Below, in pieces: positions 1 through 13,455 of a stretch of 64,000 nt of DNA (within the stretch, counting starts at the first letter, position 1; each line of letters begins with the position of its first letter). Origin of the DNA: Cycas panzhihuaensis (Eukaryota > Cycadophyta). The position numbers and the translations under genes were made by a program. The notes beneath the pieces are model-generated. The model saw only the letters and a list, made by a program, of their open reading frames with translations, was not told where the DNA came from and did not search any database. Location of the stretch: positions 60,209,741 through 60,273,740 of the forward strand of contig CM041465.1 in assembly GCA_023213395.1 (NCBI GenBank), in the 5' to 3' direction.

Positions 1-905
1 AGCTTGTCTCTAAATAGAACTCAAAGGCAACTTCAAGATGATTGACCTTAAGTTACTAGATTATTTCCTTAGTATTGGGGTGTGGAAACAACCTGGTTAT
101 ATATTCGTATTACAACCTAAATATGTTAATAAACTTCTATAGTGATTCAAAAAGAATGATTATAAACCATTATCTATACTAACGAAAATGGGGAATAAGC
201 TCACTCTAGATAAATAAGGTAAGCCTTTTGATCCTACCTTATACCGGCAGTTAGTTGGGAGTTTGATCTACCTCACTCATGCTTGACCAGATATCTCTTA
301 TGTAGTTGGGATCTGTTCTAGATATATATCTCAACCCAAAACATCTCACTAGAAAGCCACCACTAGAATCCTCAAATATATATGTGGCATACTTCATCTT
401 ACCCTAGATTATAATTAAGTTGATATTCCTATCCTAAAAGGATATAGAAATGTTGATTGGGATGGTTACCAAGACTCACATATTTTATGTCAAGGTACTC
501 CTTCGATATAAACTCAGTTGTAGTTTCTTGGAGTTACAAGAAACAACTAAATATTGCTCTCTCCTCCATGAAATCCAAGTACAAAGTAGTTCATGCAACA
601 ACTCAAGTGATCTAGCTACACAGGATTCTTATATAACTTGGGCTTTGTTAGAATCATGCCACTACTCTCTATTGTGATAATTAGAGTGTTTTGAATATAA
701 CTAAGAATCCTATCTTCTATGTGAGAACTAAACATATAGAGGTCCATCATCACTTCATCTGTGAGCATATCCAAAATGAAAAAGTTAAACTTATGTATTA
801 ACAAACTGAGGACTAAATAGTAAACATCTTTACCAAAGTACTTGGGAGACCAAAGTTTGAAAGGTTTGGCATGACCTTGGTGTCAAGATAAATAGAGATG
901 ATATT
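1..905 (+). pseudogene. Copia N pol remnant: RT C-terminus and RNase H
   Basis: Translation with frame changes gives a run of copia RT/RNase H landmarks: MIDLKLLDYFLSIGVW near 40-90, LYRQLVGSLIYLTHA near 240-285, PDISYVVGI, a weak RNase H core, KTKHIEVHHHFICEH near 727-770, and IFTKVLGRPKFERFGM near 822-870. This is the normal copia order: RT thumb, connection, RNase H, then the conserved 'D(I/V)FTK' tail just before the 3' LTR. Several stops and frameshifts make it non-coding. The YVDD catalytic segment would lie left of the window. Family identity is secure. No function is retained. Confidence 0.85.
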
Positions 906-914
906 AAGGGATGG

Positions 915-1302
915 TATTAAAACATTAATGCCACCTCATTTATAAATGTATCATATATAACTTTATATCATTAATTGCACCATATTGGAAATACAATTAT
1001 AATTGATAATCATGTCAAGTCTTCTCCTTGTTAAATAACAGGCCAATAAGATTAGCCTATTATGTCTACTAATAAGATTAATTCTCAAGGCATATTGTGG
1101 TGTATAAATTATACTCGAATGCTCTTATTTGTACATTAGATTATTGGATATAAAAAAGCTCTGCCAAATTGAGGATTGACAATGCCAACTAATTTGGCCA
1201 TCTCAGTACTGTACAAATAATTTGTATTGATATGTTGTTTACTTTGTTTTGTCATTTAATTTTTATATGCACGAGTTATTAAGATCCTTCATGAATTTTT
1301 CA
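915..1302 (+). repeat. Copia N 3' LTR
   Basis: Starts after the purine-rich PPT and ends at ...AATTTTTCA, where M pol sequence starts. By eye it aligns over its length with the LTRs of copia A (same start, same length class, related ends), but it is clearly diverged. Confidence 0.7.
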
Positions 1303-2823
1303 TTGTACACTACTTTAGTGGATGTAATATAGTATTTAATTTCTTCTTACTACTCCAAGTGACTATGGTAGACCTCAAACTAAAGTGATATCCTAAAGTG
1401 GGCCTCCTATTATTAGTGCATTCAAGGCAATCTGAATTTGATAATCCTCTAACCTAAAATTATCATTTTAGATGAATTCCAATACATAGTGTAGAATTTC
1501 CTACATATATCTAAGAATCCTCTTTATGACTTTCTAATAGATCTACCCTAACTTTAACATGAACCTCCACATTATTCCAATTGTAAAGGTAATATCAAGC
1601 CTAATTATAATCAAGTAAATCAAATTACAAACCAACTATTTATACATAGTACCATCTTTCTTGTTTCTATCATCTTGAGCTAATGACTTTATAATTATCT
1701 CTAGGTGGGTTAGGGTAGGTTTATTATACTCTATTATAAACTTCTTTAGAATTTTGTATGCATACTTAGCCCATAGAATTAAAATTCTCATAGGCTTATA
1801 CCAAATTTCTACTACTAGAAAGTAGTAGAGTAGTCTAAGATCTATCATCATAAATGTCTCCTTTAGATCATCCTTTAGGTATTTAACCATCAAGGTATCA
1901 TAACCTATTATCACTAAGTCATATACATACAAAATTACAAGGATGACTGAATGCTAACCATGGACTTTGACATATAAGTTTAGATTAGCTAGCATTCTTC
2001 CCAATTTGTTCTTAAAAAAAACACTAATTAATATTTAGATATAAGGGGCTTGGAGCTTACTTCAAACCATATAAAAATTTCTATATGCAACACACAAGGT
2101 GTTCTTTCCTTTTTTCAACATACCTAAGCAGTTACTTCATATAGACTTCCTTTATAACATCTCCATTAAGAAAGATAATTTTGATGTTAAGTTATTATAA
2201 CTACCCTTTAAATTAATCAATTATTGCTATAATAAGTTTCGCTATTATCATCCTTATTACAAGAGTTAAAATCTCCTCATAATTAATACCTTTTGTTTGC
2301 TTGAAACCTTTCACTACCATTATAGCTTTATGCTTATTAATTTAGTTATTAGACTTCTATTTGGTCTTGTAGACATATTTGCAACTAATTACTTACTTAT
2401 ATACTAGTAATTGAACCAAGTCTCAAATTATATTCTACTTCATAGCTTAGATTTCTACATTTATAGTTATTCTCCACTTCTTTTCATGGCATTTATCTTT
2501 AAAACTTAAAGGCTCATTAATAATAAGTACATCTACTAGTAAAGAAAAATTTATTGAATCAGGTCTTAACCTTCACTTATGTTTATCATCAATCTTAGGT
2601 AATTAAGCATCTATAATGGTTTTAAAATATAATTTAAGGATGATTTTATTTGATGGAGTGACCTTGATCTGTAACTCTTTAGACTAAACATCTTACAACT
2701 CCTCCTCCTTGTAATTCAACTTTAGTCAAAGAACTAGTTGCTTCTTGCTCAAATTTGGGCAAACTACCTCAAAGAGATAAATTTAAGTTTTTCCTCAATC
2801 TGTGTCCCTTATCTTACTACATC
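1303..2823 (-). pseudogene. Copia M pol remnant (RNase H and RT part)
   Basis: On the minus strand this reads as copia RT running leftward into RNase H. Visible pieces are a KGFKQTKGINYEE-like RT N-terminal motif near 2390, a NGDVIKEVYMK-like segment near 2150, VYDLVIIGYDTL (the degenerate YVDD region, Y-D-L replacing V-D-D) near 1910, MIDLRLLYYFLVVEIW near 1800-1850, and an RNase H strand GYHFSLRSTIVTWSSKKK near 1350. Many stops are present. The left end is cut by copia N and the right end by insertion K. The reading continues into IN at 35474, which shows that K split one M element. Confidence 0.85.
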
Positions 2824-2828
2824 TTCAA

Positions 2829-3149
2829 TGTTGGTTATGGTATTTGAAGGATACCATATCTTGTAAAGGAGGAATGCAAGACAATGAGATATGGACAAAA
2901 TAAATAGTTCTTTTCTCTATTGGTTTACAAAATGTACATACATATATAATGCCCACACATGTGAGATCTCATAAAGCTAATAATTATATGCACTACATAA
3001 GCTTGGTGCATATATTAAGATGCCCACTTACACATATTTCATGGTGAGTACAATATAATAATCAAGAAATATTTGAGGGCTATACGAGCTTGAAGAAGGG
3101 ATTCTAGACAATCACTAATAAAAACATTAATGTGAATTTATACCCAATA
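2829..3149 (-). repeat. K 3' LTR
   Basis: A 321-bp LTR, TGTTGGTTATGG...ATACCCAATA on the plus strand. It matches 35144-35468 along its whole length, including the shared block GGAGGAATGCAAGACAATGA. Confidence 0.85.
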
Positions 3150-4432
3150 ATTTCTCCCCTTAATATTTACTTTATTATCCTTGTATCTATTATCTTCATT
3201 GTGTTATCTTCTTTCCTTTATAATTACTCCAAATTGTATCAAATATTTAATAAATTATTGATATCCATATGAAAATGACTCTATCTACCAAACTACATGG
3301 ATAACCAATAGTTATGACTACCAGTTCTTTAAGTGACTCTTTAATTATGTGGTTCAATTAACTTCCTATTAGTAACATTGTAGGAATATACTATACTATG
3401 TGGCCTATTAAAAAATAGCATTACAAGGTATCCCATCTCTTGCTAAATGGGACTATAAGATAACTTGTTCCATATCTCATGGATAAAAGTATAAATGTGG
3501 GCTTTATAACCTAATAAACTTGCCCTGAGATGCTTATATAAACAAGATGACCCTAACATATAGGATCATAACAAATAGTAGTTAAATCAAGGTTGTAAGC
3601 ATGAGAATTTCTCTTATTTGTTAGAGGTTGTAAGGCTAGCATTACATAATTTTTTTCTAAGTAGGATAAATCATTATATCAATCATCTCTTTGGCATCTA
3701 AATATCCATTACATAACAAAATTGCATTAAGAAGTATATTCATGTACATTATGCTCATGTGACTAAGTGAAAAACTCACACTAAGAAGTGATTAACTATA
3801 CTTAAGATATGAAATATGCTAGGGATATTTGTTTCTTCTCGTAGTTGCTTGTTATTGATATAGAAATTTACTTACTATAGCTAAAAAAGTGATTACACAA
3901 CTTCTCCTTAATACCAAATTTGTAATTTTATCACATATTTTTGGCCTTTAACATTTGGCCAACATATGGAAAAGCCTTTATAAGGTCTTACATGCCTTAA
4001 TATGTAAGAACAATATTAAAATACATCATTTAGTCACCTTGTAGGGTGCTGAAAAAATCTACATTTAGCTATTTTCAGGCTTAATTTTTAAATAAACTTA
4101 TGTGACATATACATAAAACTTTAGACATCATGCAGGTGTTGGCATAAACTAACTAAACTTTGCCTTTAAGTTCTTACATGGCATCAAATTCTAAACTTTT
4201 CACTTAAGTATATTTTTTATTAAAAACTTTGGCCAACTTTAAATAGAATTTTCTCTTACAAATTAGAAAAATAAATTCATCAAATTACTAATCATTTCAA
4301 AGAGGGGAGAGTCAAAATTTTCACGTAATTAATGAAATAAAGAAAGAAATCCATATAAAAAAGTTATAAAAAGAAATATATAGGTAGGTATTAAAAAGCA
4401 AAAGTCATCTTTAAATAGGCTTCCCTTTAGAA
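3150..4432. other. K internal sequence, no gene recognised
   Basis: AT-rich DNA next to the K 3' LTR. Apart from the PPT-like tract at its left end I see no ORF, RNA gene or protein homology. Short stretches around 3280-3330 resemble the sequence next to the J 3' LTR (around 15420-15460), which suggests K and J are related non-coding families. Confidence 0.5.
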
Positions 4433-4613
4433 TGTTAGAATGCTAAACAAAAGATAGATAAAGAATTCTTGATGATTATCATTGAGAGCTCAAGTAAATA
4501 AATACAATTAGGGTTTGTAATAAACTTGTAACTAAATACATCTAAAAGACACCTGTCTGTCGGTTACATACATTGAATGTCTATGACATAAGATAAAACA
4601 TTACATTATAACA
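4433..4613 (-). repeat. Copia H 3' LTR
   Basis: A short 181-bp LTR, TGTTAGAATG...CATTATAACA. The intact termini in the family are a 10-bp inverted repeat (TGTTAGAATG/CATTCTAACA). One base is changed at the right end here. Confidence 0.92.
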
Positions 4614-4649
4614 CCCTCTCTTAATGTTTTATCCTATTACGCCTATTTT

Positions 4650-6032
4650 TAATTTGTCTTTTCTAAGTGGTTTGGGTAATATGTCTACCACCTATTCATC
4701 TATAGGATAACATACAAGATTCACTTCTTTATTCTTGACCTTTTCTCTAATGAAGTGATGTTGAACCTCTGTGTTTAGTTCAGGCATGAAATATAGGATT
4801 CTTAGTGAGTTTGATGGTACTCTGATTGTCATAGTAAAGTATGGTTACTTCCTTTTGAGGCTTCATCAAATCATTCAAAAGTTGTTTGAGCTATATTGCT
4901 TCAGTGGTTACATTGACAACTGACTTGTACTCAACTTATGTGGATGATAATGATATAGTGGCTTATTTTTTGCTACTATAGGATATTGGTGAAGATCTTA
5001 GGAAGAAGTAATATCCGCTAGTTGACTTCCTTTGTTCTTTATCACCTACATAGTCTAAATCATAATACCCTATTAACTGAAGATTTTTTCCTTTTGGAAA
5101 TACCAGTTTAAACTTTGTTATACCTTTTAGATACCTCAAGACCCTCTTTGCAGTGTTCCAATATTTTGTTCTTGGGTTATGCATGCATCCTGAAATTAGA
5201 CCTATAACATATGAGATGTTAGGTCTAGTTGTTATGAGGTAGATGAGGCTACCAATGAGTTGCTTGTACAGGGTTGCATTTATACATGTTTCTTTTTCAT
5301 CTAGAATTAAGTTGCAGTTCACTTCTATGGGTGTAAAGCAAAGATTGCATTCTTCTATACGAAATTTGGCTAATAAGTCTTTTATGTATTTGCTCTGGCA
5401 GAGAGAAATTGAATCATTTTATTGATCAACTTGGATTCTTAAATAGTAGTTGAGGAGCCCCAGGTCTGTCATCTCAAATTTGCGTTCCAGTTAACACTTT
5501 ATGTCTAATATTGATTCTTTATCATCATCAATGAGAATCTTATCATCAATATATATCACCATTATGGTGATTGAACCATTCATATTTTTTATATATAGGC
5601 TTGAGTCTGTGTTGCTCCTTTGGAAGCCATTATTGTAGAGATGATTATCAAGTTTATCATACCATGAACGAGGAGCCTATTTCAGTCCATATAGAGCCTT
5701 TTCAACTTGTAGACAAGGTGCTCTTACCCTTCTTTGACATATCCCTCATGTTGAGACATGTAAACCTCCTCTTGTAATTTGCCATTTAAGAATTCACTTT
5801 TCACATCCAACTGGTATATGTTCTAATTTTTATGTACTGCTAAAGCTAAAATTATTCTAACTGTATTCGATTTGGCCACTTGAGAGAATGTTTCTTCATA
5901 ATCTATACATGTTGTTTGGGTGTGACCTTTTGCAACTAACTTGGGTTTGTATTTTTTTATTTTCCCTTCAAGCCCCTTTTTTATTTTGTAAACCTATTTG
6001 CAATTTATAACTGATTTGTTAGAAGGTAGATC
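4650..6032 (-). pseudogene. Copia H RT and RNase H (3' part of pol)
   Basis: Minus-strand reading resumes at DLPSNKSVINCK just left of insertion I. It continues through a KLVAKGHTQTTCIDYEETF-like RT motif near 5900, the RT palm, then TLYKQLIGSLIYLITTRPN near 5240, a RVLRYLKGI segment near 5140, GYYDLDYVGDKEQRKSTSGY near 5040 (RNase H, with the first catalytic Asp inside DLDYVGD) and SSPISYSSKK near 4970. The stretch from 4963 to 5322 is open for 119 codons. The upstream half of the polyprotein lies at 10811-13455, beyond element I. The order and spacing are normal for copia; stops make it a pseudogene. Confidence 0.9.
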
Positions 6033-6356
6033 TATTGGGTTAATGTTCATCACATGACCCTACATTGGAATATGCAGTGCACAAGCCTCAATGGTAAGTT
6101 AGGTAAATTTATCTTTAATGTTGTACATTTTTTTATATTATTTTGAATTGGAGGATGAGGAGGATTTTCTCCTCCCTCAAAAGTATATATCTCATGGGGT
6201 TCTATACCCTGGTGTTCATCAACACCACCTTCTAAAGGGTATTCGATGTACTTTGAGTAATCATGGGTTAATACAAAGATGTTTCGTATGATTTACATTA
6301 TGGATTAAGTGACTTCTGATTTCTTGCTCTGCTCTACTCTTTGTCATTAACCTATA
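6033..6356 (+). repeat. Element I 5' LTR
   Basis: 324 bp, TATTGGGTTAATG...CCTATA. It contains a GAGGAG/CTCCTC hairpin and, downstream of a TATA-like stretch (TATATATCTC), a second hairpin GGTGTT-catc-AACACC at 6211-6226. Confidence 0.88.
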
Positions 6357-7049
6357 TTTGCTATTAGAGTGATCTAGTTGGAAGTTGGCATGTAATTGTT
6401 TTGACTTCATAGCTCAATTATTTTGGCATGTAAATAAATTTTGATATACTAAGGTTCAACTTTATAAATCAACATTTATATTATTTGATTTTCTATTTAT
6501 AATTTTTTTGTACATTACCCACGCCATTCCATTATTTTCAATTGATTCCAACTTCTCAGTCTTCAAATAAAACTACCCCATAGGATTACTCGTTGTGATC
6601 GTAATTGAATCCTCTAGCCCATGGTGAAATCTGTTCGTAATTTAGTTGCTTATTCTGCGAGAAATCTCTTTCTGAGTCTCAAATCTTTGTTTAGAACTTG
6701 TTTCACTCAATTGCTTCATTCTCACTCCACAAAGCTTCATTTAGTTTGAAAATTTATTAGTGACTAGTTATCCTGGACATCTAGCTGCTCCTAAATTCTT
6801 ACATCAATCCATCTCCTTTATGGTGAGATCTAGCTACCTGAGTCAACTCAACTCCCTTTTCAAGTTTCTCATCATTTTTTCTTTGATTTCTTTAAATATT
6901 TTTGAATTTTTTTTTGTGTAATTGGGTCTACCCTGCTTGGGCACCCTCAATAGAGACCCTTTAGTATAGATTTGTGATTGATAAGCCCATTTTGTCTTTG
7001 ATTTATCACCTTGCTTGTTGCATTCTATATGTTGCCTAATTTTTCTTCA
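6357..7049 (+). other. Element I leader and variable segment, origin unknown
   Basis: Starts with the degenerate PBS. From about 6500 the base composition is less T-rich than the leader, and it is not shared with A2 or B, so it is the counterpart of their variable cassettes. I could not recognise a protein in any frame. It could be a captured non-coding or UTR fragment. Confidence 0.4.
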
Positions 7050-7740
<691 letters not shown>

Positions 7741-9783
7741 TTTTACATCTATTTTTTTGTGTGTTTCTAGCCTGATTTGTGAGGTGGATTACTGGATCTC
7801 TCACCATGTTGTAGATCGATTAATTAGATTGATCTTTCTTCATTGTTACTTCTTCAGTTCCACATACAAGTTGCCATCAACATTTAGATTTTAATCGATT
7901 AAAATATACGTCGTTTATATTATGTTTAATAAGGGTTATAAAAAATTGAATCATATTTGATAGCATTTGAATTCCTTTATTAAGGCATAAGCCCCCTTCG
8001 GCTTTAACCCCTAGTACCATCACTCCCATGTGATCTCAAGTGTTGAATTAAAGGGACTAAATGACTTTATAAAAAAACCTTCCTTTTGTTTTTTTTTTTC
8101 CTCTAAAGGGTACTTGGCACTTTTTTGTCCTAACTTCTTATTGGAGTACCAGTTTTTGAGGAAACTAGTTTTGTTGTGACTGTAATTTTGAGAGCTACAT
8201 TGTAGACTCACTTTCTAGTTTTGGATCTGATTTGACCAATTTTTAATGATCTAAAGTCATTTCACTTTTTAGCTTTTGGTTTATTAAACATAAAGAGGTC
8301 ACTTTGCCATTTTGGTTATATCTTCCTTGTTTGGAATCTATTTTTTGATCCATTAGCTTTACCAAAAATCTAACTTAGGTCTCTTCATACTGATATAATC
8401 TCTTAAGCATTTTGAAGTCCTTTTGTAGGTGTTACAAGCTGTTGAAGTTAAGGTATTGTATCAAGCCTAACTGCTTAGTAATTAGTAATTTTAAAAAAAA
8501 TTCTTCAATTTTCTTTTGGAATAAATTAGATTTAAAGGTATTCTATTTATAAGTGAACTCCTTTTATATTTTTTATAAGGTTATATTTTGGTTTTATAAC
8601 GTTTTTGTCTTGTAGCACCATTTCAAGCCCATAAAATGGTCCTTGCACTTATTAATTAAAATCTTGAGCTACAGAAGTCAGATTTCTTAATGGTCAAATT
8701 CGTTGGAAAGCTAATTTGATATTCTTTAATTCAAGATAGATTTCATTTGATTTTGAGTTCATTTAGTAGGTTTTTAAAGTAATGTAATTTTATCTCCTTG
8801 TTTAGTCCTTATCGGTATCACTTTGTAACTTTTTATATATCATATAATCTTAAAAGGTTACAGTTGATTTATTATTTGCTAGCAGCTTATTCTTGAAGTT
8901 TTTATCATCTCTTATTTGCATTTTCAAGTTTTTTTTGTAGCAAATACTAGTTCTTCAAGACTTTAAGCTAAGAGCAGTTATTCAATCAAAGGGGTACTTC
9001 TTTACATTTTGGTTATTTATTTTCTATAAGAAACTTGTCCTACTTCAAGCATTTCTATTATTAAAGGTAAATTTATACTTCAATTTCTTATTTTACTATT
9101 TTCAAAGGAATAACTACTCTTTTTTGCATTGAAAAAGACCATTTCTGTTTGCATAAGCTACTCTTTATTTTTAAAAACTTAAGCTTAGATAAAAAAATCT
9201 TATTGATCTTATATATTTTTTCATCATCAAGGGTAATTTTATTTCAAATTTATATGCTTAAAGGCCTTATTTGATTTTCAAGAAAGATTCTACCTAGTTT
9301 GCTTATAAACCTAGAAAGGAGCTTCTTATCATTTATTCATCTTATTTCAAAGAATCTTTGCAATAATCTTCATACATCTTGAAGTTCAGTGGTCAAAGAA
9401 GCTTTCTTATTTATTCTAAAGTTATATTTTTTGAAAAGTACATAGCAAAGGAATAATTACAAGTCTTTTCTTATCCATTTTATGCATCAAAAGTTCACTC
9501 AACATTCTTGATTTAAGAGCATTCAAATATTGAAGCTTCATTGATTTATTGCTTCACTTATAAAAGCTACATATAGTTACTTGTGTACTTTATTTTCAAA
9601 AGAGCATTTCAATTTAAAAGACATTGGCTTGCATATTGGCATTAATTTTAGAGGAATATCTTGATCATTTACTTCATTTTTCATAGTGAATTAATATAGA
9701 AGTATTACTTATTTCAAGTTATTTGTTCATTAGTCTTCTTTAAAAATCATACTTTTTTTATTATGTACTAAAGTCCTTTTATA
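7741..9783 (+). other. Element I conserved pre-gag UTR
   Basis: AT-rich non-coding DNA leading to the gag start. Its first part (about 7980-8260, 'aaagggtacttggcac...', 'gatctgatttgaccaatttt') aligns by eye with the UTRs of A2 (25850-26130), B (43740-43990) and L (33940-34150). This is the shared backbone after the variable cassette. No ORF is credible. Confidence 0.6.
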
Positions 9784-10512
9784 ATGGCAATGAATCTAAA
9801 TAAAATAAGATTTCCTATATTTGATAGAAATGATTTTCAATGATGGAGTAAAATAATGTAAATATATTTTATTTTAAATGACCTTTGGAAATATATAAAA
9901 GATGGATATGAACCAAATATTAAAGAAGATATAAAAAAGGATAATGAGACCTTAGCCATATTATTTTGTCCTATTGATGACAATGTATTTTCTAGTGTTT
10001 GCAAAATGATCAAATCCAAATCCATATGGGATACATTACAATCTATTTATGGGGGAGAAACCCTCAATGTAAATAAGTTTAACTACGATGATGTTATACA
10101 TGTAAGATAGATGTCAAAGTACTTTTTTTATGTTAAAAAGACTAATGAAGAAGACTCAAATCAAATGAATAATCACATTGATGCACATAAAGATGATCAT
10201 TCATTTGAGGGGGAGAAATCCTTTGACAATATCACTACTCATAAAATAAAGATTCCAGAAGATAAAGTCAAAGAGGCAGCTACTCATCCTCATTTGAAGC
10301 AAGTGACACTTACTTTGAGATCATTTGAACCATTTAAGATACACATTACTAAAAGGATGATAAGGCAAGTTGATGACCACTTCATAAATGATGATAAAGC
10401 TAAAGGACAAGTATTCAAAGTCTTATTCAAGTACAATTATCATAAGTTTAAGATGAAGATGTACATGATGACTATTAAGGGGGAGAATATTGGGTTAATG
10501 TTCATCAAATAA
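9784..10512 (+). pseudogene. Element I gag-like ORF
   Basis: Begins MAMNLNKIRFPIFDRNDFQ, the typical copia gag opening ('FDG.NF..W'). It continues through NETLAILFCPIDDNVF, a SIYGGETLNVN motif shared with A2 and B, and an acidic region with FEGEKSFDN, to VFKVLFKYNYHKFKMKMYM near the end. In-frame stops occur near residue 20 and at 10108-10110. The last 133 codons (10111-10512) are open and run straight through the PPT into the 3' LTR. There is no CCHC zinc knuckle. The likely role when intact is a capsid-like protein. Replication enzymes would have to come from autonomous copia elements. Confidence 0.8.
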
Positions 10513-10810
10513 CCCTACGTTAAAATATGCAGCGTACAAGACTTAATGGTAAGTTAGGTAAGTTTATCTTTAATGTTGTAAATTATTTTATATTATTTTA
10601 AATTGGAGGTTAAGGAGGTTTCCCTCCTCCCTTAAAAGTATATATCTCATGGGGTTCTATACCCTGGTGTTCATCAACACCACCTTATAAAGGATATTTG
10701 ATGTACTTTGAGCAATCATAGGTTAATATAAAGATGTTTGTACGATTTACACTATGGATTGAGTTACTTCTGGTTTCCTACTCTACTCTACTCTCTGCCA
10801 TTAACCTACA
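10488..10810 (+). repeat. Element I 3' LTR
   Basis: 323 bp, TATTGGGTTAATG...TTAACCTACA. It matches the 5' copy and carries the same hairpin GGTGTT-catc-AACACC at 10666-10681. Confidence 0.88.
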
Positions 10811-13455
10811 AGCTCAACCAGTTCCTATGTCTAATTTTTGATTAGGGACTCTAGCTTAATGTCCATGGATTTTCTCCATTTAGAATGTTCCTTTGCTTTA
10901 GTGAATGATTCTAGTTCTACCTGACTGAACAGGACTTTTAGCTTTTGGCTTCTTGTTCTGTGAGGAAGGATTTCACTTTTTCCTTTCTTTATAGTTTTGA
11001 GGTACCATTTAGGAACCCTCTTTTCCTTTTTGTCTTCTTCAGTTCTTGATTCTTCTGAAGAGGCTTCTTCTTCTTAAGGAGTAGAGTCTGAAATAGACTC
11101 TTCAGAGATTTCTTCTGTATTTATACATGATTCTTCTTTCGAAGGAGTATCAGGAATGACTATCTAAGGCATTTTCTCTATCATTGGAATTTGGCTTATG
11201 CTTTTTTCATTGTCTTCTTCATTAAAAATAGCATCCCTGCTTATATACACTTTATTTATTTTGGGATCTATGTATTTGTAGACTTTGGAGTTTTTGATGT
11301 ATCCTATCATAATGCATTTTTAACTTTTTAATTCTAACTTTGTTCTTTTTTCTTTAGTATGTGGACAAAGGCTTGGCTACCAAATACCTTGAGGTGACTT
11401 ATGTCTGGTTTCCTTCCTATCCATGCTTCCTCTAGAGTAAGATGGTCTACTGCCTTGGTTGGGCTCCTATTCAATAAGTAGCAGGTTGTGCTAACTGCTT
11501 TATCCCAATATGTTTTTGGAATATTTTTTCCAATCAACATGCTATGTACCATATCTATGATAACTTTATTTTTTTCTTTTTGCTACCCTGTTTGATTAGG
11601 GTATGTATGGAGTTGTGAACTGCTTTTATATCCCTTTGACTTTGTAGTATTCCAAAAATTCTTTGGAAATGTATTCACCTCCTCCATCAGATCTTAAGCA
11701 TTTTATTTTGGAATCAACCTCTAATTCAACTTTAGCCTTGAACTCTTTGAATACATCAAAGACTTCTTATTTAGTATGTAAGAAATAGGTCTAGATTTTT
11801 CTAGTTAGGTCATCTATGAAGGTGAGGAAGTATCTGCATCCATTGATGGAGTGTGGGGTGAATGGGCCACACAAGTTAATATGAACTAATTCTAATTTCC
11901 TTTGTGCTCACTATTTACTTTCATGGAATGGTAGCCTATGTTGTTTGCCATGTTGACAGCTTGTACATATAAAGTTACTTAATGATATTGGAGGTAGGCC
12001 AACTACTAGACCATTTCTCACCATGTTTTTTAATTTTTTCATGGGGAGATGACCATACTTCAAATGCCACATCTTATTATTATAACTTATTACAGTACAA
12101 GCTTTTACATCAAGTATAATTGGGTGTAATAGTAGCCTATATAGGTCATTGCTTTCAACCCCTTTTACAATTACATGGCCACTATTTTTCATGTTTAGGA
12201 TGTAATAAAATCCTTTCTCATCAACTATAATGCTCAACCCCTTTTTCTTGAGTTGGGAAACAGATAGAAGGTTTAATTTTTAACTAGGTATAAAAAGTAT
12301 ATTTCTAATTTTCTTAACCTTGTCTTTTATTTGAATGGTAATGGTCCCAACTCCTTTGATTTCGAGGGAGTATTTGTCTCCTAATTCCATGGATTTATCA
12401 GAAGTATATGGTCATAGACTTTCAAACCATTCTTCTTGGCTGGTCATATGGTGATAGGCTCCTAAGTCAATGTACCATACATCTTCATCTTGGAGGCTTA
12501 CTGCTAGGGTGACAATGAAAGTTGTTTCCTCTACTTCAACATCATCATCACCAGATTGTTCCTTGCTATAGTTACCCATATGTTGTTTCCCTCTCTAGAT
12601 ATCTACTTTCTTACATTGGTATGGAAAATGTCTTGATTATCCACAATGATAACGTATATTAAATACTTTATAAGAACTAGCAAAATGACTAGTCTTGCCA
12701 TAACTGTAACAAATCCTTAGAGTAATGTTGTGACCTCATCCTCTTGCATCTTGCCAATGACCTCATGATGAAGCACGATCTTTAGAAGTTCTTCCTCTTC
12801 CTTAGTTGCATCCTCTAAAACCTAGGTTCAATCTTGAGATAAAGGCATCTTCTAGTTCACCTGCATAATCATATCTCTTGTTTCTCTGCTCCTGTCTTAA
12901 TAACAATCCTGTTAGAGTGTCCATTGTTATTGTTGCTATTTAATCAGTATTAGTGATAGTATTTATTATTACATCGAGTGATTTAGGTAGTTTACTGGCC
13001 ACAAGTTCCACCAATTCTTGATCAGTGTGAGGAGCACCCGCATTGGAGAGGTCATTCCTTAGTAAAATTATTTTATACAAGAAGTCAGTAACTGTTTCAG
13101 ACTCCTTCATATAAAGTTTAAACAATTCTTCTTTCACAACTATTATCTTAGCCTTATTCTTTTATCTATATAAGTTTCCCAGACACTTCCAAATGCTTTC
13201 AGTAGAGTACAAGTTTTCAACATAGATAAGAAGAGAATTTGAAATAGATAATTTTAAGATGATAACACCTATACTATCCCAATCTTCCCATCTGGTTTGC
13301 TTAGGACTAACGTCCTTTGGTTTGGTTTCAACTCTAATTACAATTCTCCAGGCATTTTTAGCTTTGAGGAGGGTCTTTATTTTAATTTTCTAAAGATGGT
13401 AATTAGTATAAATAAGCTTATCATTATCAAACATATCTAGGATGGAGGAAGCCAT
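10811..13455 (-). pseudogene. Copia H gag, protease, integrase and RT start
   Basis: Reading the minus strand from 13455: a gag start (MASSILDMFDNDKLIYTN), a gag (UBN2-type) core at 12940-13137 (EELFKLYMKESETVTDFLYK), a GAG-pre-integrase segment at 11911-12237 with MWHLKYGHLPMKKLKNM and CTSCQHGKQHRLPF, and integrase at about 11330-11900 ending in TYWDKAVSTTCYLLNRSPTK and HLKVFGSQAFVHI. An acidic linker follows at 10950-11230. The RT N-terminus begins with a SMDIKLESLIKN-like run and ends at ELVEL, exactly where element I is inserted. Domain order is canonical for copia. Many stops and frameshifts leave it inactive. Confidence 0.88.

Larger units (their letters stand above)
1..1302 (+). mobile_element. 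Copia N, 3' end of a Ty1/copia LTR retrotransposon (5' part off-window)
   Basis: The 3' portion of a plus-strand Ty1/copia element enters from the left edge. RT/RNase H remnants are followed by a PPT-like run (ATTAAGGGATGG, ending at 914) and a 388-bp LTR. Immediately right of the LTR the minus-strand RNase H of copia M begins in mid-domain, so N is best read as inserted into M. The LTR start (TATTAAAACATTA) and its length match the LTR of copia A (391 bp, TGTTAAAACATTA), so N and A belong to one family. The TSD cannot be checked because the 5' end is outside the window. Confidence 0.8.

Noticed and set aside
2829-3149. Two K LTRs as independent solo LTRs
   Set aside because: The outer flanks of the pair share TTCAA and the disrupted copia M reading continues across them, and each has the PBS or PPT on the expected inner side.
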